From positions 579,344 through 643,343 of the forward strand of contig NZ_KZ304951.1 of the NCBI RefSeq assembly GCF_002723615.1: DNA of 64,000 nucleotides, in the 5' to 3' direction. Shown one piece after another: positions 53,972-63,631 of this stretch (the stretch's first letter is position 1; every line of letters starts with the position of its first letter). Position numbers and translations under genes: made by a program. This stretch comes from Limimaricola cinnabarinus. Lineage in GTDB: Bacteria; Pseudomonadota; Alphaproteobacteria; Rhodobacterales; Rhodobacteraceae. The notes beneath the pieces are model-generated. The model worked only from the letters and a program-made list of their open reading frames with translations, did no database searches and had not been told where the DNA came from.

Positions 53972-54660
53972 GCCGCCACCCGCCGCGCGATCCGGCGCGA
54001 CAGCCATTCCGAAACCAGCAGCGCCCCCATCGCCAGCGCCACCGAAACCGCCACGAGCCGCAGCGCCGCCTCCTCGCCGCCCGGCATCTGCAGGAAAGCG
54101 TAGATCGCGGTCGGGACGGTGCGGGTTTCGCCGGGGATGTTGGAGACGAAGGTGATCGTCGCGCCGAACTCGCCCATCGCCTTGGCAAAGGCGAGGATCG
54201 CCCCCGCCACCACGCCGGGCAGCGCCAGCGGCAGCGTCACCGTGACAAAGACCCGCAGCCGCGAGGCCCCGAGCGTCGCCGCCGCCTGCTCCAGCGCGGG
54301 CGGCACCGCCTCGAAGGCCAGCCGCATGGGCCGCACCATCAGCGGAAAGGCCATGATCGCCGCCGCCAGCGCCGCGCCGGTCCAGCGAAAGGCGAAGCTG
54401 ATGCCCAGAGGTTCGAGCAGCGCGCCGAGCGGCCCCTGCCGGGAAAAGGCCACGAGCAGCAGGTAGCCCGTCACGACGGGCGGCAGGATCAGCGGCAGAT
54501 GCACCAGCCCGTTGAGAAGCTGCCGCCCCGGAAACCGCCCCTTGGCCAGCGCCAGCGCGCATAAAAGCCCCAGCGGCAGGCTCGCGGCGACGGCAGTGGC
54601 CGAAACCTTGAGCGACAGCCGCACCGCCTGCCATTCTGCGGGGCCGAGCCAGTCGGTCAT
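53968..54660 (-). CDS. modB: Molybdate ABC transporter permease ModB
   Basis: Inner-membrane permease (230 aa, about five or six segments) with the EAA-type loop EQAAATLGASRLRVFVTVTL that meets ModC, and AKAMGEFGATITFVSN, typical of ModB/CysT. ATG at 54658-54660 overlaps the modA stop by 4 nt, giving a coupled modABC operon. Confidence 0.94.
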   Translation of the reverse strand: MTDWLGPAEWQAVRLSLKVSATAVAASLPLGLLCALALAKGRFPGRQLLNGLVHLPLILPPVVTGYLLLVAFSRQGPLGALLEPLGISFAFRWTGAALAAAIMAFPLMVRPMRLAFEAVPPALEQAAATLGASRLRVFVTVTLPLALPGVVAGAILAFAKAMGEFGATITFVSNIPGETRTVPTAIYAFLQMPGGEEAALRLVAVSVALAMGALLVSEWLSRRIARRVAA

Positions 54661-55442
54661 TCGCAGGGCTCCGCTTCGGAAAGCCCGGCTTCGGGCAAGG
54701 TGAACCCCGCGGCCTCGAAGATCGCCCCCGCCTCCGGGCCGGTCAGGAAATCGAGGAAATCCGCTGCCTTTGGGTCCGCCCCGGTCAGAAGCGCCGCCGG
54801 GTAGCGGATCGGCGGGTGACTGTCGGCGGGAAAGCTGCCCATGACCGTCACCCGCGGCTCCTCGGCCGCATCGGTGGCATAGACAATGCCGTAAGGCGCC
54901 GCGCCGCTCGCCACCAGCGCCAGCGCCGCGCGCACGTTCTCGGCCTGCGCGACGCGCGACGCGACGCCCTCCCACAGCCCGAGGCCCTCCAGCGCCGCGC
55001 GGCCATATTGCCCGGCGGGCACCGCATCAATGAGCGCCATGGCGAGCCGCCCCGAGCCCAGCCGCGCCGCGAGATCGAAGCCCGGCCCGATCTCGACGGC
55101 GGACGCCTCCGCATCGGCGGCGATCAGCACGAGGGCATTGCCGAGGATGTCGCGGCGGCTATCGGTCTCGATCAGCCCGGCCCGTGCGACCTCCTCGATC
55201 CAGTCTTCGTTGGCCGAGATGAAGAGATCGGCCGGCGCGCCCGCCATGATCTGCCGCGCCAGCGCCGAGCTGCCCGCATAGGAGACGGTCACCTCCGCGC
55301 CGCCCCGCGCCTCCCAGACCTCCACCACGCGGTCGAGCGGGCCGCCGAGGCTCGCCGCCGCGAAGGTCAGGATCTCGGCCCACACCGGGCCGGTCGGCGC
55401 GAGCGCCAGCATCAGCGCCGCGGATAAGGATTTCACCAGCAT
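54657..55442 (-). CDS. modA: Molybdate ABC transporter substrate-binding protein ModA
   Basis: Periplasmic molybdate/tungstate-binding protein (261 aa). The signal peptide ends VWA before EILTFAAASL; the oxyanion-site residues lie in FAAASLGGPLD and YAGSSALARQI, and GAPADLFISANEDW is family-typical. Adjacent ATGs at 55443-55445 and 55440-55442 are both possible; the second has the better distance to GAGGTGG. No ModE gene or clear ModE box is seen. Confidence 0.93.
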   Translation of the reverse strand: MLVKSLSAALMLALAPTGPVWAEILTFAAASLGGPLDRVVEVWEARGGAEVTVSYAGSSALARQIMAGAPADLFISANEDWIEEVARAGLIETDSRRDILGNALVLIAADAEASAVEIGPGFDLAARLGSGRLAMALIDAVPAGQYGRAALEGLGLWEGVASRVAQAENVRAALALVASGAAPYGIVYATDAAEEPRVTVMGSFPADSHPPIRYPAALLTGADPKAADFLDFLTGPEAGAIFEAAGFTLPEAGLSEAEPCE

Positions 55443-55505
55443 CATCCACCTCGTGTCATGCCCGCGTCTGTTGCATCCCGTGGCCCCGCACCGCAAGAGC
55501 GCGCC

Positions 55506-56630
55506 TCAGACCCAGGCGACCAGCCGTGCTTCGAGCGCCGCGACGCGCGCGCGCAACATGTCGGGAATCGCGCCCGGGCGGGGCGGATCGACGAGAGAGG
55601 TCAGCCAGGCCTCCGGCGGCATCTTCACCCGCTTCTGCCCGCGCCATTCCAGCCCGCGCAGCACCGCCTGCGCGGGGCCGGGCAGCCGCTCGGGGATCTC
55701 GCGCCCCGAAAGCACGCCCCATGCCGCGGTCCAAAGCCGCCCCACGCCCCACGGGTTGTAGCCGCCGCCGCCCATCAGCACGAAGCGCGGGGCCAGCGGC
55801 AACAGCGCGCGCAGCACGTCCAGATGTGCATGGCCCGACATGGCCAGCCGCGATTGCGGGTCTTCGAGCAGCGCGTCCGCGCCGCATTGCAGCACGATGG
55901 CGTCGGGGCGAAACGCCGCGACGGCGGGAAGGATCACCCGGTCGCGCGCCAGCGCCATCGCGTCGTCGCCCGCGCCGGAAGGGATCGGCAGGTTGAACAC
56001 CTGCCCCGCGCCTTCCTCCTCCACCGCGCCGGTGCGCGGCCAGCGGTTCTCCTCGTGGGTCGAAACCAGCAGCGTCTCGGGATCGCGGGCAAAGCCCGCC
56101 TCGACCCCATCGCAATGATGCGCGTCGATATCGACATAGGCGACGCGCCGCGCGCCATGCGCCTTGAGCGACAGGATCGCGAAGACCGGGTCGTTGAGAT
56201 AGCAAAACCCGTTGGCCCGGTCCGGCAGCCCGTGATGCGTGCCGCCGCCGGGCAGGTGCAGCCGTCCGCCTTGGCGCAGAAGCTCGCCCGCGAGCAGCGC
56301 GCCCCCCACCCCGGTCGCCGGGCGGCGATACATCTCGGCGAAGACCGGGTTGGCGGGCGTGCCGAGGTGATGGCGTTCGCGGATCCGCGGGCTGACGGTT
56401 TGCGCCTCCTCGGCGGCCAGCAGGGCCGAGACATACTCCGGCGTGTGAAAGGCATGCAGCGCGGCGGGCCGCGCGCGCGGGCTGCGGATATAGCTCTCCG
56501 CCGGCAGCCAGCCCAGCGCGCGGGCAAGGTCCATCACCGTCGAGACGCGCGGCACACGCAAGGGGTGCCAGTCGCCATAGCTCGACCCGCGGTAGATCTC
56601 CGATCCGATGAAGCGCGCCGATACGGTCAT
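55506..56630 (-). CDS. Histone deacetylase-family (AcuC-like) deacetylase
   Basis: Zn-dependent deacetylase (374 aa). Catalytic motifs: the His pair in PGGGTHHGLPDRANGFCYLND, DIDAHHCDGVE with zinc ligands, STHEENRWP, the second Asp ligand in QCGADALLEDP, and the Tyr loop in LMGGGGYNPW. It acts on acetyl-lysine, polyamine or acetoin-related substrates; AcuC types control acetyl-CoA synthetase. The target cannot be inferred. It lies next to modA but 63 nt apart, so probably separate. Confidence 0.88.
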   Translation of the reverse strand: MTVSARFIGSEIYRGSSYGDWHPLRVPRVSTVMDLARALGWLPAESYIRSPRARPAALHAFHTPEYVSALLAAEEAQTVSPRIRERHHLGTPANPVFAEMYRRPATGVGGALLAGELLRQGGRLHLPGGGTHHGLPDRANGFCYLNDPVFAILSLKAHGARRVAYVDIDAHHCDGVEAGFARDPETLLVSTHEENRWPRTGAVEEEGAGQVFNLPIPSGAGDDAMALARDRVILPAVAAFRPDAIVLQCGADALLEDPQSRLAMSGHAHLDVLRALLPLAPRFVLMGGGGYNPWGVGRLWTAAWGVLSGREIPERLPGPAQAVLRGLEWRGQKRVKMPPEAWLTSLVDPPRPGAIPDMLRARVAALEARLVAWV

Positions 56631-56753
56631 GCCTCTTTCATTCCCGACGCCCCTTTCACAAGCGCGACCTCCTTGCCACCATGGCGCAGATAGCGCGCGC
56701 CGCGCCCTTGCCAGCCCCGGCGCGGTTGTGCGATTTCGCTCTGGACGCGAACG

Positions 56754-57254
56754 ATGAACGCGAACCATCCCAAGGCCCGCATGATCCAGCTTCCGCTCCG
56801 CATCTCCAAGAGGCACCAGCGTCTCGCGCGCACGCAGTTCGCGGCGCTGCCATGGCGCATGGCCGGGGATGGCTTGGAGATCTGCCTCGTCACCAGCCGC
56901 GGGCGGGGCCGCTGGATCCTGCCCAAGGGCTGGCCGATGGATGGCGTCACGCCCGCGCAGGCCGCAACGATCGAGGCGCGCGAGGAGGCGGGGCTTCTGG
57001 GCCAGCCCGAGGATCGCTGCCTCGGCCTGTGGTCCTATGTGAAATCCGGCGCGCCGCATGTCGCGATGGTCTTTCCGCTGCGGGTCGATCGGGTGCTCGA
57101 CGATTGGCCCGAGCGCGGCCAGAGGCGGCGCAAGTGGTTCTCGCCCGCACGCGCGGCGGCCAAGCTCGACGCGCCGGACCTGCACCGGATGCTGCTCGGC
57201 TTCGAGCCCATGCCGCAGATGCCCGAGCCTGCGGCGCATCCCGCGGCCTCGTGA
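56754..57254 (+). CDS. Nudix hydrolase
   Basis: A 166-aa NUDIX protein. The Nudix box is ILPKGWPMDGVTPAQAATIE followed by AREEAGL, with the catalytic REEAG-type glutamates kept, while the first consensus Glu of GX5E is Val. This form (KGWPMDG) resembles diadenosine polyphosphate/diphosphoinositol phosphohydrolases of alphaproteobacteria. The substrate is unknown. It is divergent from the deacetylase gene and 70 nt before a DUF1178 gene. Confidence 0.87.
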   Translation: MNANHPKARMIQLPLRISKRHQRLARTQFAALPWRMAGDGLEICLVTSRGRGRWILPKGWPMDGVTPAQAATIEAREEAGLLGQPEDRCLGLWSYVKSGAPHVAMVFPLRVDRVLDDWPERGQRRRKWFSPARAAAKLDAPDLHRMLLGFEPMPQMPEPAAHPAAS

Positions 57255-57324
57255 AGCGCAGGGGCTTTGCACCGGCCCGCCCGAGCGCCTATCTCGATTA
57301 CATGTGCCACCGGGACCCGCGCCG

Positions 57325-57747
57325 ATGATCCGCTACGACCTTACCTGCAAGAACGGCCATGCCTTCGACAGCTGGTTCGCCTCCGCCGGCGCCTATGACG
57401 CGCTGGAGCGCGCGGGCCAGCTCTCCTGCGCGGTCTGCGGCGCGGCGGAGGTGCGCAAGGCGCTGATGTCGCCCTCGGTGAGCGAAAACGCCACGCCCCC
57501 GGCGCGCAGGCTCTCCGAGCCCGGCACCCCGCTGGAAAAGGCGATGGCCGAGCTCAGGCGCAAGGTCGAGGCGAATTCGGACTATGTGGGCGACGCTTTC
57601 GCCAAGGAGGCGCGCGCCATGCATGAGGGCAAGGCGCCCGAGCGCGCGATCCATGGCGAGGCCCGCCCCGAGGAGGCGCGCCGCCTGATCGAGGATGGCG
57701 TCCCGGTGACCCCCCTGCCCTTCGGGCCCAAACGCCGCGCCAACTGA
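57325..57747 (+). CDS. DUF1178 protein
   Basis: A 140-aa protein. It begins MIRYDLTCKNGHAFDSWFAS with the Cys-x-x-Gly-His and a later CAVCG pair, which suggest a small metal-binding domain. The rest is helical and charged (EKAMAELRRKVEANSDYVGD). The family is widespread in alphaproteobacteria and without known function. It is probably cotranscribed with the Nudix gene. Confidence 0.88.
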   Translation: MIRYDLTCKNGHAFDSWFASAGAYDALERAGQLSCAVCGAAEVRKALMSPSVSENATPPARRLSEPGTPLEKAMAELRRKVEANSDYVGDAFAKEARAMHEGKAPERAIHGEARPEEARRLIEDGVPVTPLPFGPKRRAN

Positions 57748-57843
57748 GCCGATAGAGGCAGCTTTGCCACGGATGCGCGGTCGCGCATTGCCCTCGCGTC
57801 GCCCCGCCGCTATGGAGACGCCGAAATCTGCGCGGGGAGAGAC

Positions 57844-59082
57844 ATGTCGGTCCTGGTGATGAAATTCGGCGGCACCTCGGTCGCCACGCTCGACCGGATC
57901 CACCGGGCCGCGAAACGCGTGGCCGTCGAGGTGGCCAAGGGTCACGAGGTGATCGTGATCGTGTCGGCCATGGCCGGCAAGACCAACGAGCTGGTGGGCT
58001 GGGTGGGCGAGACCTCGCCCATGTACGACGCGCGCGAATACGACGCCGTCACTTCCTCGGGCGAGAACGTGACCGCGGGGCTGATGGCGCTGCGGCTGCA
58101 GGAGATGGACGTGCCCGCCCGCAGCTGGCAGGGCTGGCAGGTGCCGGTGCAGACCACCTCCGCCCATGGCGCCGCCCGCATCCTCGACATCCCGCCCGAG
58201 AACATCCGCGCGAAATTCGCCGAAGGCATGAAGGTCGCGGTGATCGCGGGCTTTCAGGGCGTCAGCCCCGAGGGGCGGATCACCACGCTGGGGCGCGGCG
58301 GATCGGACACCACGGCCGTGGCCTTCGCCGCGGCCTTCGAGGCCGAGCGCTGCGACATCTACACCGACGTGGACGGGATCTACACCACCGATCCGCGGAT
58401 CTGCGAGAAGGCGCGCAAGCTCGACCGCATCGCCTTCGAGGAGATGCTGGAGCTGGCCTCGCTCGGGGCCAAGGTGCTGCAGACCCGCTCGGTCGAGCTG
58501 GCGATGCGTTACAAGGTGAAGCTGCGCGTGCTGTCGAGCTTCGAGGAACAGTCCGACGAGGCCGGAACGCTCGTCTGCGACGAGGAGGAAATCATGGAAA
58601 GCAACGTGGTCGCCGGTGTCGCCTATTCGCGCGACGAGGCCAAGATGACGCTCATCTCCGTGGCCGACCGGCCCGGCATCGCCTCGGCGATCTTCGGCGC
58701 GCTGGCCGATGCGGGGGTGAACGTGGACATGATCGTCCAGAACATCTCCGAGGAAGGTCGCACCGACATGACCTTCTCCTGCCCCAATGATCAGGTGATG
58801 CGGGCCGAAAAGGCGGTCGAGGCGGCGCGTGAGCGCGGCGACATCCGCTTCAACGATCTCGTCACCGACACCGGTGTCGCCAAGGTGTCGGTCGTGGGCA
58901 TCGGCATGCGCAGCCATACCGGCGTCGCCGCCGACATGTTCAAGGCGCTCTCGGCCGAGGGCATCAACATCAAGGTCATCACCACCTCCGAGATCAAGAT
59001 TTCGGTGCTGATCGACCGGAAATACATGGAACTCGCGGTGCAGGCCCTCCATGATGCCTTCGGGCTGGACAAGGCCGCCTGA
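57844..59082 (+). CDS. lysC: Aspartate kinase LysC
   Basis: First enzyme of the aspartate pathway (412 aa), phosphorylating aspartate for lysine (hence diaminopimelate), threonine and methionine. VMKFGGTSVA is the N-terminal kinase motif and GRGGSDTTAVA the substrate site; two ACT domains lie at about residues 265-400, with ISVADRPGIASAIFGALADA as a typical ACT start and the feedback site. This is the class II layout. It is upstream of ptsP, with a 42-nt gap. Confidence 0.96.
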   Translation: MSVLVMKFGGTSVATLDRIHRAAKRVAVEVAKGHEVIVIVSAMAGKTNELVGWVGETSPMYDAREYDAVTSSGENVTAGLMALRLQEMDVPARSWQGWQVPVQTTSAHGAARILDIPPENIRAKFAEGMKVAVIAGFQGVSPEGRITTLGRGGSDTTAVAFAAAFEAERCDIYTDVDGIYTTDPRICEKARKLDRIAFEEMLELASLGAKVLQTRSVELAMRYKVKLRVLSSFEEQSDEAGTLVCDEEEIMESNVVAGVAYSRDEAKMTLISVADRPGIASAIFGALADAGVNVDMIVQNISEEGRTDMTFSCPNDQVMRAEKAVEAARERGDIRFNDLVTDTGVAKVSVVGIGMRSHTGVAADMFKALSAEGINIKVITTSEIKISVLIDRKYMELAVQALHDAFGLDKAA

Positions 59083-59124
59083 CCGGGAGCACACCCCCCG
59101 GGGCCCGGCGGTGAAAGGGCGGCG

Positions 59125-61380
59125 ATGGCCGATCGATTGGTAGAAACGGAAAGCCGCAAGCTCCTGGGCCGGCTCTCGGCGGTCATGGCCGAGGGCGGCG
59201 CCGGGCAGGCCCGGCTCGACAGCATCGTCAGCCTCATCGCCAGCTCGATGAAGACCGAGGTCTGCTCGATCTACCTGTTCCGAGACGCCGAGACGCTGGA
59301 GCTTTGCGCCACCGAGGGGCTGATGCCCGAGGCCGTGCACCAGACGCGGATGCGGCTCGGCGAGGGTCTCGTGGGGCGCACCGCGCGCACCCGGCAGGTG
59401 GTGAACACCGCCGACGCGCCCTCGGAGGCCGGTTTCCGCTACATGCCCGAAACCGGCGAGGAGCGCTATTCGAGCTTCTGCGGCGTGCCGATCCAGCGGC
59501 TGGGCGAGCCCCTGGGTGTGCTGGTCGTGCAATCGCGCGACGCGCGGCAGTTCACCCCCGACGAGATCTATGCCCTCGAGGTGGTGGCGATGGTACTGGC
59601 CGAGATGACCGAGCTCGGCGCTTTCGTCGATACCGGTGCCGCGCTTTCGGCGCGCCACCAGCAGGCGGTGATGTTCCGCGGAGCCTCGGGCCAGGAGGGC
59701 GCGGCGGAGGGCCGGGTCTGGCTGCACGAGCCGCGGGTCGTCGTCACCAACCCGATCGCCGACGACCCGGTGGCCGAACGCGCCCGGCTGCGCGCCGCGG
59801 TGGACGAGCTGCGCATCACCGTCGACGAGATGCTCTCGGGCGCGACCAGCGTCAATGCCGATCAGGTTCAGGTGCTGGAGACCTACCGCATGTTCGCCAA
59901 TTCGCGCAGCTGGATGCGGCGCATGGAGGAGGACATCGAAAGCGGGCTCTCGGCCGAGGCCGCCGTCGAAAAGGAGCAGTCGCTGGCGCGCAGCCGGATG
60001 AACCGTTCGGGCGATCACTACATGCGCGAACGGCTGTCGGATCTCGACGACCTGTCGAACCGGCTGCTGCGCATCCTCACCGGCCAGGGCCGCGACACCG
60101 GCGCCGACATGCCCGACGACCCGGTGCTCGTGGCGCGCAACATCGGCCCCGGCGAGCTTCTGGAATACGGCAAGAAGCTGCGCGGCATCGTGCTCGAGGA
60201 AGGCTCGGTCGGCTCCCATGCCGCGATCGTGGCGCGCGCCTGGGCGATCCCGCTGGTGATCCATGCCAAGAACATCACGCAAGAGGCGCTCAACGGCGAC
60301 GTGATCCTCGTCGACGGCGATCAGGGCGCGGTGCATCTGCGGCCCGAGGAGACGGTCAAGACTGCCTTTCGCGACAAGATCGCGATGCAGGCGCGCGCGC
60401 TCGAACGCTATGCCTCGATCCGCGACATGAAGGCCACGGCGCTGTGCGGCACCACCGTGTCGCTGCACATGAACGCGGGGCTTATGGCCGACCTGCCCTC
60501 GCTCAAGGGATCGGGCGCGGAGGGCGTGGGGCTGTTTCGCACCGAATTGCAGTTCCTCATCCGCAACAAGATGCCTAAGCGGGCCGAATTGTCGAAGCTC
60601 TATGCGCGGGTGATGGATTCCGCCGACGGGCGGCGCGTCGCCTTTCGCACGCTCGACATCGGCTCGGACAAGGTTCTGAGCTACATGAAGCCCAATGACG
60701 AGCCGAACCCGGCGATGGGCTGGCGCGCGGTGCGGGTCGGGCTCGACAAGCCGGGCGTGCTCAGGATGCAGCTGCAGGCGCTGATCCGCGCCGCCAATGG
60801 CCGGCCGCTGGCGGTGATGTTCCCCTTCATCGCGCTGCCGGCCGAGTTTCATGCCGCGCGCGCGGAGTTCGACAAGGCGATGGAGCGCGAGCGCATCCTC
60901 GGCCACCCGGTGCCCGAAACCGTCGAGGTCGGCGCGATGCTCGAAACCCCGAGCCTCGCCTATGCGCCCGACTCCTTCTTTCAGGCGGTCGATTTCCTCT
61001 CGGTCGGGGGCAATGATCTCAAGCAGTTCTTCTTCGCCGCCGACCGCGAGAACGAGCGCGTGCGCCGGCGCTACGATACGCTCGACGTGAGCTTCCTCGG
61101 CTTTCTCGACCATATCCTCGGCCGCGCCGAGCGGGCGGACACGCCGATCTCGTTTTGCGGCGAGGATGCGGGCCGGCCGATGGAGGCGCTTTGCCTCGCC
61201 GCGCTGGGCTTTCGGATGCTGTCGATGCGCCCTGCCTCGGTCGGGCCGGTCAAGCACCTGATCCGGCATTGCAATCTCAAGGCGCTGCGCGGCGTGATCG
61301 ACGAGGCGCGCGGCAGCGGTGCCGCCTCGGTGCGCCCGGCCGTGACGAAATGGCTGACCTCGCAGGGCTGGCTGATGTGA
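59125..61380 (+). CDS. ptsP: PTS enzyme I-Ntr, PtsP
   Basis: First phosphotransferase of the nitrogen-related PTS (751 aa). The GAF domain (about residues 20-160) senses glutamine in relatives; the linker helices precede the phospho-His domain with His365 in GSVGSHAAIVARAWAIP, and the PEP-binding TIM barrel has EGVGLFRTELQFL, FRTLDIGSDK, SVGGNDLKQFFFAADRENE and FCGEDAGRP with the catalytic Cys. Phosphate is passed to NPr and EIIANtr, which tie K+ and carbon/PHB metabolism to nitrogen status. The stop is inside a hairpin. Confidence 0.95.
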   Translation: MADRLVETESRKLLGRLSAVMAEGGAGQARLDSIVSLIASSMKTEVCSIYLFRDAETLELCATEGLMPEAVHQTRMRLGEGLVGRTARTRQVVNTADAPSEAGFRYMPETGEERYSSFCGVPIQRLGEPLGVLVVQSRDARQFTPDEIYALEVVAMVLAEMTELGAFVDTGAALSARHQQAVMFRGASGQEGAAEGRVWLHEPRVVVTNPIADDPVAERARLRAAVDELRITVDEMLSGATSVNADQVQVLETYRMFANSRSWMRRMEEDIESGLSAEAAVEKEQSLARSRMNRSGDHYMRERLSDLDDLSNRLLRILTGQGRDTGADMPDDPVLVARNIGPGELLEYGKKLRGIVLEEGSVGSHAAIVARAWAIPLVIHAKNITQEALNGDVILVDGDQGAVHLRPEETVKTAFRDKIAMQARALERYASIRDMKATALCGTTVSLHMNAGLMADLPSLKGSGAEGVGLFRTELQFLIRNKMPKRAELSKLYARVMDSADGRRVAFRTLDIGSDKVLSYMKPNDEPNPAMGWRAVRVGLDKPGVLRMQLQALIRAANGRPLAVMFPFIALPAEFHAARAEFDKAMERERILGHPVPETVEVGAMLETPSLAYAPDSFFQAVDFLSVGGNDLKQFFFAADRENERVRRRYDTLDVSFLGFLDHILGRAERADTPISFCGEDAGRPMEALCLAALGFRMLSMRPASVGPVKHLIRHCNLKALRGVIDEARGSGAASVRPAVTKWLTSQGWLM

Positions 61381-61404
61381 CGGCTTGAACCGTCATCAGC
61401 ATTT
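61371..61404 (+). terminator. Hairpin at the ptsP end
   Basis: GCTGAT and GACGG (with a 2-nt bulge) pair with CCGTC and ATCAGC around CTTGAA: 11 bp in all, followed by ATTTCC. The ptsP stop codon is within the hairpin. Confidence 0.55.
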
Positions 61405-61429
61405 CCATATATCCAGATTATTGGAAATG
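61400..61429. promoter_or_regulatory. Inverted repeat upstream of arsH
   Basis: CATTTCCA-N14-TGGAAATG, perfect 8-bp arms in an A+T-rich stretch right before the Shine-Dalgarno of arsH (GGAG, 61430-61433). It could be an operator of an ArsR-type or other regulator. Confidence 0.5.
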
Positions 61430-61440
61430 AGGAGACGGCC

Positions 61441-62148
61441 ATGTCCGACCTGCCGAATCTCGATCTCGACCGCCTGCCGCCGATCGACCCCGCCCTCTAC
61501 GCCGCGCCGGGCGATCCGGGCCACGCCCCGCGCATCCTGATCCTGCATGGCAGCCTGCGCGAACGTTCCTTCTCGCGCTTCGTGGCGCAGGAGGCGGGGC
61601 GGTTGCTCACGCATCTGGGCGCCGAGGTGCGGCATTTCGACCCCGCGGGCCTGCCCCTGCCCGACGGCGCGCCCGCCGATCACCCCAAGGTGGCCGAGCT
61701 GCGCGAGCTGGCGAACTGGTCCGAGGGCATGGTCTGGTCGAGCCCCGAGCGGCACGGCGCGATGACCGGCATCCTCAAGGCGCAGATCGACTGGATTCCG
61801 CTGTCATTGGGCGGCGTGCGCCCGACGCAGGGCAAGACGCTCGCCCTGGCCCAGGTTTGCGGCGGCTCGCAAAGCTTCAATGCCCTGAACCAGATGCGGG
61901 TGCTGGGCCGCTGGATGCGGATGGTGACGATCCCCAACCAATCCTCCGTCCCCAAGGCGTGGGACGAGTTCGACGAGGCGGGCCGGATGAAGCCCTCGCC
62001 CTATTACAACCGCATCGTCGACGTGATGGAGGAGTTGGTGAAGTTCACCCTGATGACGCGCGGCCGCCCCGCGCTTACCGATCGCTACTCCGAACGGGTC
62101 GAAAGCCACGAGGCGCTGTCGAAGCGGGTCAATACGGGCCGGATCTAG
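61441..62148 (+). CDS. arsH: NADPH-dependent FMN reductase ArsH
   Basis: Flavoprotein (235 aa) of arsenic-resistance loci; ArsH proteins oxidise trivalent methylarsenicals or act as NADPH:FMN and quinone reductases. The flavodoxin-like FMN loop [13 protein letters not shown] (about residues 34-46) and [21 protein letters not shown] are ArsH signatures, as is the long N-terminal extension. No arsR, arsB, arsC or acr3 gene is near, so it stands alone. A symmetric site precedes the start. Confidence 0.9.
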   Translation: MSDLPNLDLDRLPPIDPALYAAPGDPGHAPRILILHGSLRERSFSRFVAQEAGRLLTHLGAEVRHFDPAGLPLPDGAPADHPKVAELRELANWSEGMVWSSPERHGAMTGILKAQIDWIPLSLGGVRPTQGKTLALAQVCGGSQSFNALNQMRVLGRWMRMVTIPNQSSVPKAWDEFDEAGRMKPSPYYNRIVDVMEELVKFTLMTRGRPALTDRYSERVESHEALSKRVNTGRI

Positions 62149-62951
62149 CCGCGACGCACCGGCATGCGGTGACGGTCGAGCTCGGCATGGAAGGCCTCCA
62201 GCACCCGGTCCTCGCCATGCAGCCGCGCCAGCCGCCGCAGGCCGAAATGCACATGCGCCACCTCGACATAGTAGTCGGTGAAGGCGTAGTTCGTGCCCGC
62301 CCCTGCGGCGGCGCCGAGAATCGGCACCGCCTGCCCGGCGAGCTTCTGGCCCAGCACCGTGGCAAAGCGCGGCGCGATGCGCGAGATGAGCCGGTTCACC
62401 GCGACGCCCGACAGCCCCAGCCGGGCGCCGAGAAAGGCGGTGTCGATGCCGTCATCCCCGCCCCCCGGCCCACCCGCGCCGAAGACGCGCAGGCATTCCG
62501 CCCGCGTCTCCGCGCTGAGCGGGTCTTCCCCGTTGGCCTCGGCCACGCGCTGCACCGCGCGAAAGATCATGGTGGTGGCGACCGGCAGCTCGGCCAGCGC
62601 CGTGGTCAGTCCGCCGACACCGCCCAGCGCGCCCGAGAGCGTCGCCATCACCCGCGCCGCCCTGTCGGTGCCGAAGGCCGCCTCCAGCGCGCCCGCCCCG
62701 TTGCCGGGCGCGCGCGTGCGCGAGGCAATGTCATAGCTGCGCGACAGCGCCCCGCGCGCGGCCGTCTCGATCCGCGCCCGCGCGGGCTTGGGCAGCAACC
62801 GCATCCCGTCCTCGACCCGGTCGCCCGCGAGGTTGACGATCCGCATCAGCCCCCGGCCCGCCCGCGCCTGCCGCGTCGCCAGCGCCGCGATCTCTGTGCG
62901 AATATCCTCGTCGAGCGGCTCGGTCGGGGTGTCGGGGTTGATCTCGCGCAT
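62145..62951 (-). CDS. EcsC-family protein
   Basis: A 268-aa protein with a hydrophobic Gly/Ala-rich middle (about residues 100-135). [21 protein letters not shown]-like sequence and [32 protein letters not shown] near the end are EcsC features. The function of EcsC is unclear; the Bacillus gene is in an ABC transporter operon, which is not the case here. ATG at 62949-62951 with GAGGA is chosen over upstream ATGs. It converges on arsH, overlapping it by 4 nt. Confidence 0.82.
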   Translation of the reverse strand: MREINPDTPTEPLDEDIRTEIAALATRQARAGRGLMRIVNLAGDRVEDGMRLLPKPARARIETAARGALSRSYDIASRTRAPGNGAGALEAAFGTDRAARVMATLSGALGGVGGLTTALAELPVATTMIFRAVQRVAEANGEDPLSAETRAECLRVFGAGGPGGGDDGIDTAFLGARLGLSGVAVNRLISRIAPRFATVLGQKLAGQAVPILGAAAGAGTNYAFTDYYVEVAHVHFGLRRLARLHGEDRVLEAFHAELDRHRMPVRRG

Positions 62952-62994
62952 GTTGGTCCTCATGCGCGCATAGTTGGGGGGCAATGCCGGATTT

Positions 62995-63495
62995 TCAATC
63001 CGCTTCCTCCCTCGGGGCGCGCGTGACCTCGCCCCCGATGCCGTCCCATGCCCCCTCGCGCAGCGCGATGCCCAGGACCCGCTCGGGGTTGGTCGGCGGC
63101 GGCATGATCACCCCGTCGAGCCGCACAAAGCCGAAGCGGCCGTAATAGGGCGCATCGCCCACCAGCATCATGCGCGGATGGCCGAGCGCGCGCGCGCGCT
63201 CCAGCACCTCGAAGATCATCAGCCCGCCAAGGCCCTCGCCCTGCCGCGTCGGATGCACGGCGATCGGGCCGAGAAGCAGCGCCGCCGCGCCGCCGATGCG
63301 CACCGGCCATGTCCGGATCGCCCCCGCCGTCTCGCCGCCCCGCCCCCGCGCGACAAGGCACAGATCGGCTTCGGGCGGCACCCCGTCGCGCAGCCGGTAG
63401 GAGGAGAGCGCCTCGCGGCCGGGCGCGAAGCACAGGTCGTAAAGCGCCTCGACCTCATGATGGTCGCCGGGCTGCTCTCGCGCGATTTCGGCCAT
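62995..63495 (-). CDS. GNAT-family N-acetyltransferase
   Basis: A 166-aa GNAT enzyme of the COG3153 (YhbS-like) type. The acetyl-CoA motif A is LLLGPIAVHPTRQGEGLGG, followed by HPRMMLVGDAPYYGRFGF, a common C-terminal feature. The acceptor is unknown. ATG at 63493-63495 is preceded by GAGGG. Same strand as, and upstream of, the EcsC gene with a 43-nt gap, so they are probably an operon. Confidence 0.86.
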   Translation of the reverse strand: MAEIAREQPGDHHEVEALYDLCFAPGREALSSYRLRDGVPPEADLCLVARGRGGETAGAIRTWPVRIGGAAALLLGPIAVHPTRQGEGLGGLMIFEVLERARALGHPRMMLVGDAPYYGRFGFVRLDGVIMPPPTNPERVLGIALREGAWDGIGGEVTRAPREEAD

Positions 63496-63631
63496 GCGTC
63501 GTCCCTCTTCCCGGCGGCGATGCGCGCCGCGCGCGGGGCCTAGCATGGCCGGAGGGCGGTGCAAACTCGCCGCATCGCTGGACCCGTCCGGCTTCGACCG
63601 CTAGGTCTTGGCGCGATCCAGGAGGAAAGTC

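Noticed and set aside
55443-55505. ModE box or Moco riboswitch upstream of modA
   Set aside because: No symmetric CGnTATATA-like site and too little space for a Moco aptamer.
57298-61269. A 1,323-codon minus-strand open frame
   Set aside because: It is antisense to lysC and ptsP, whose motifs are complete; its composition is that of a reverse-frame shadow in GC-rich DNA.
61371-61440. FMN or other riboswitch before arsH
   Set aside because: The 60-nt spacer is too short for an FMN aptamer and its structure is explained by the ptsP-end hairpin and an 8-bp inverted repeat.
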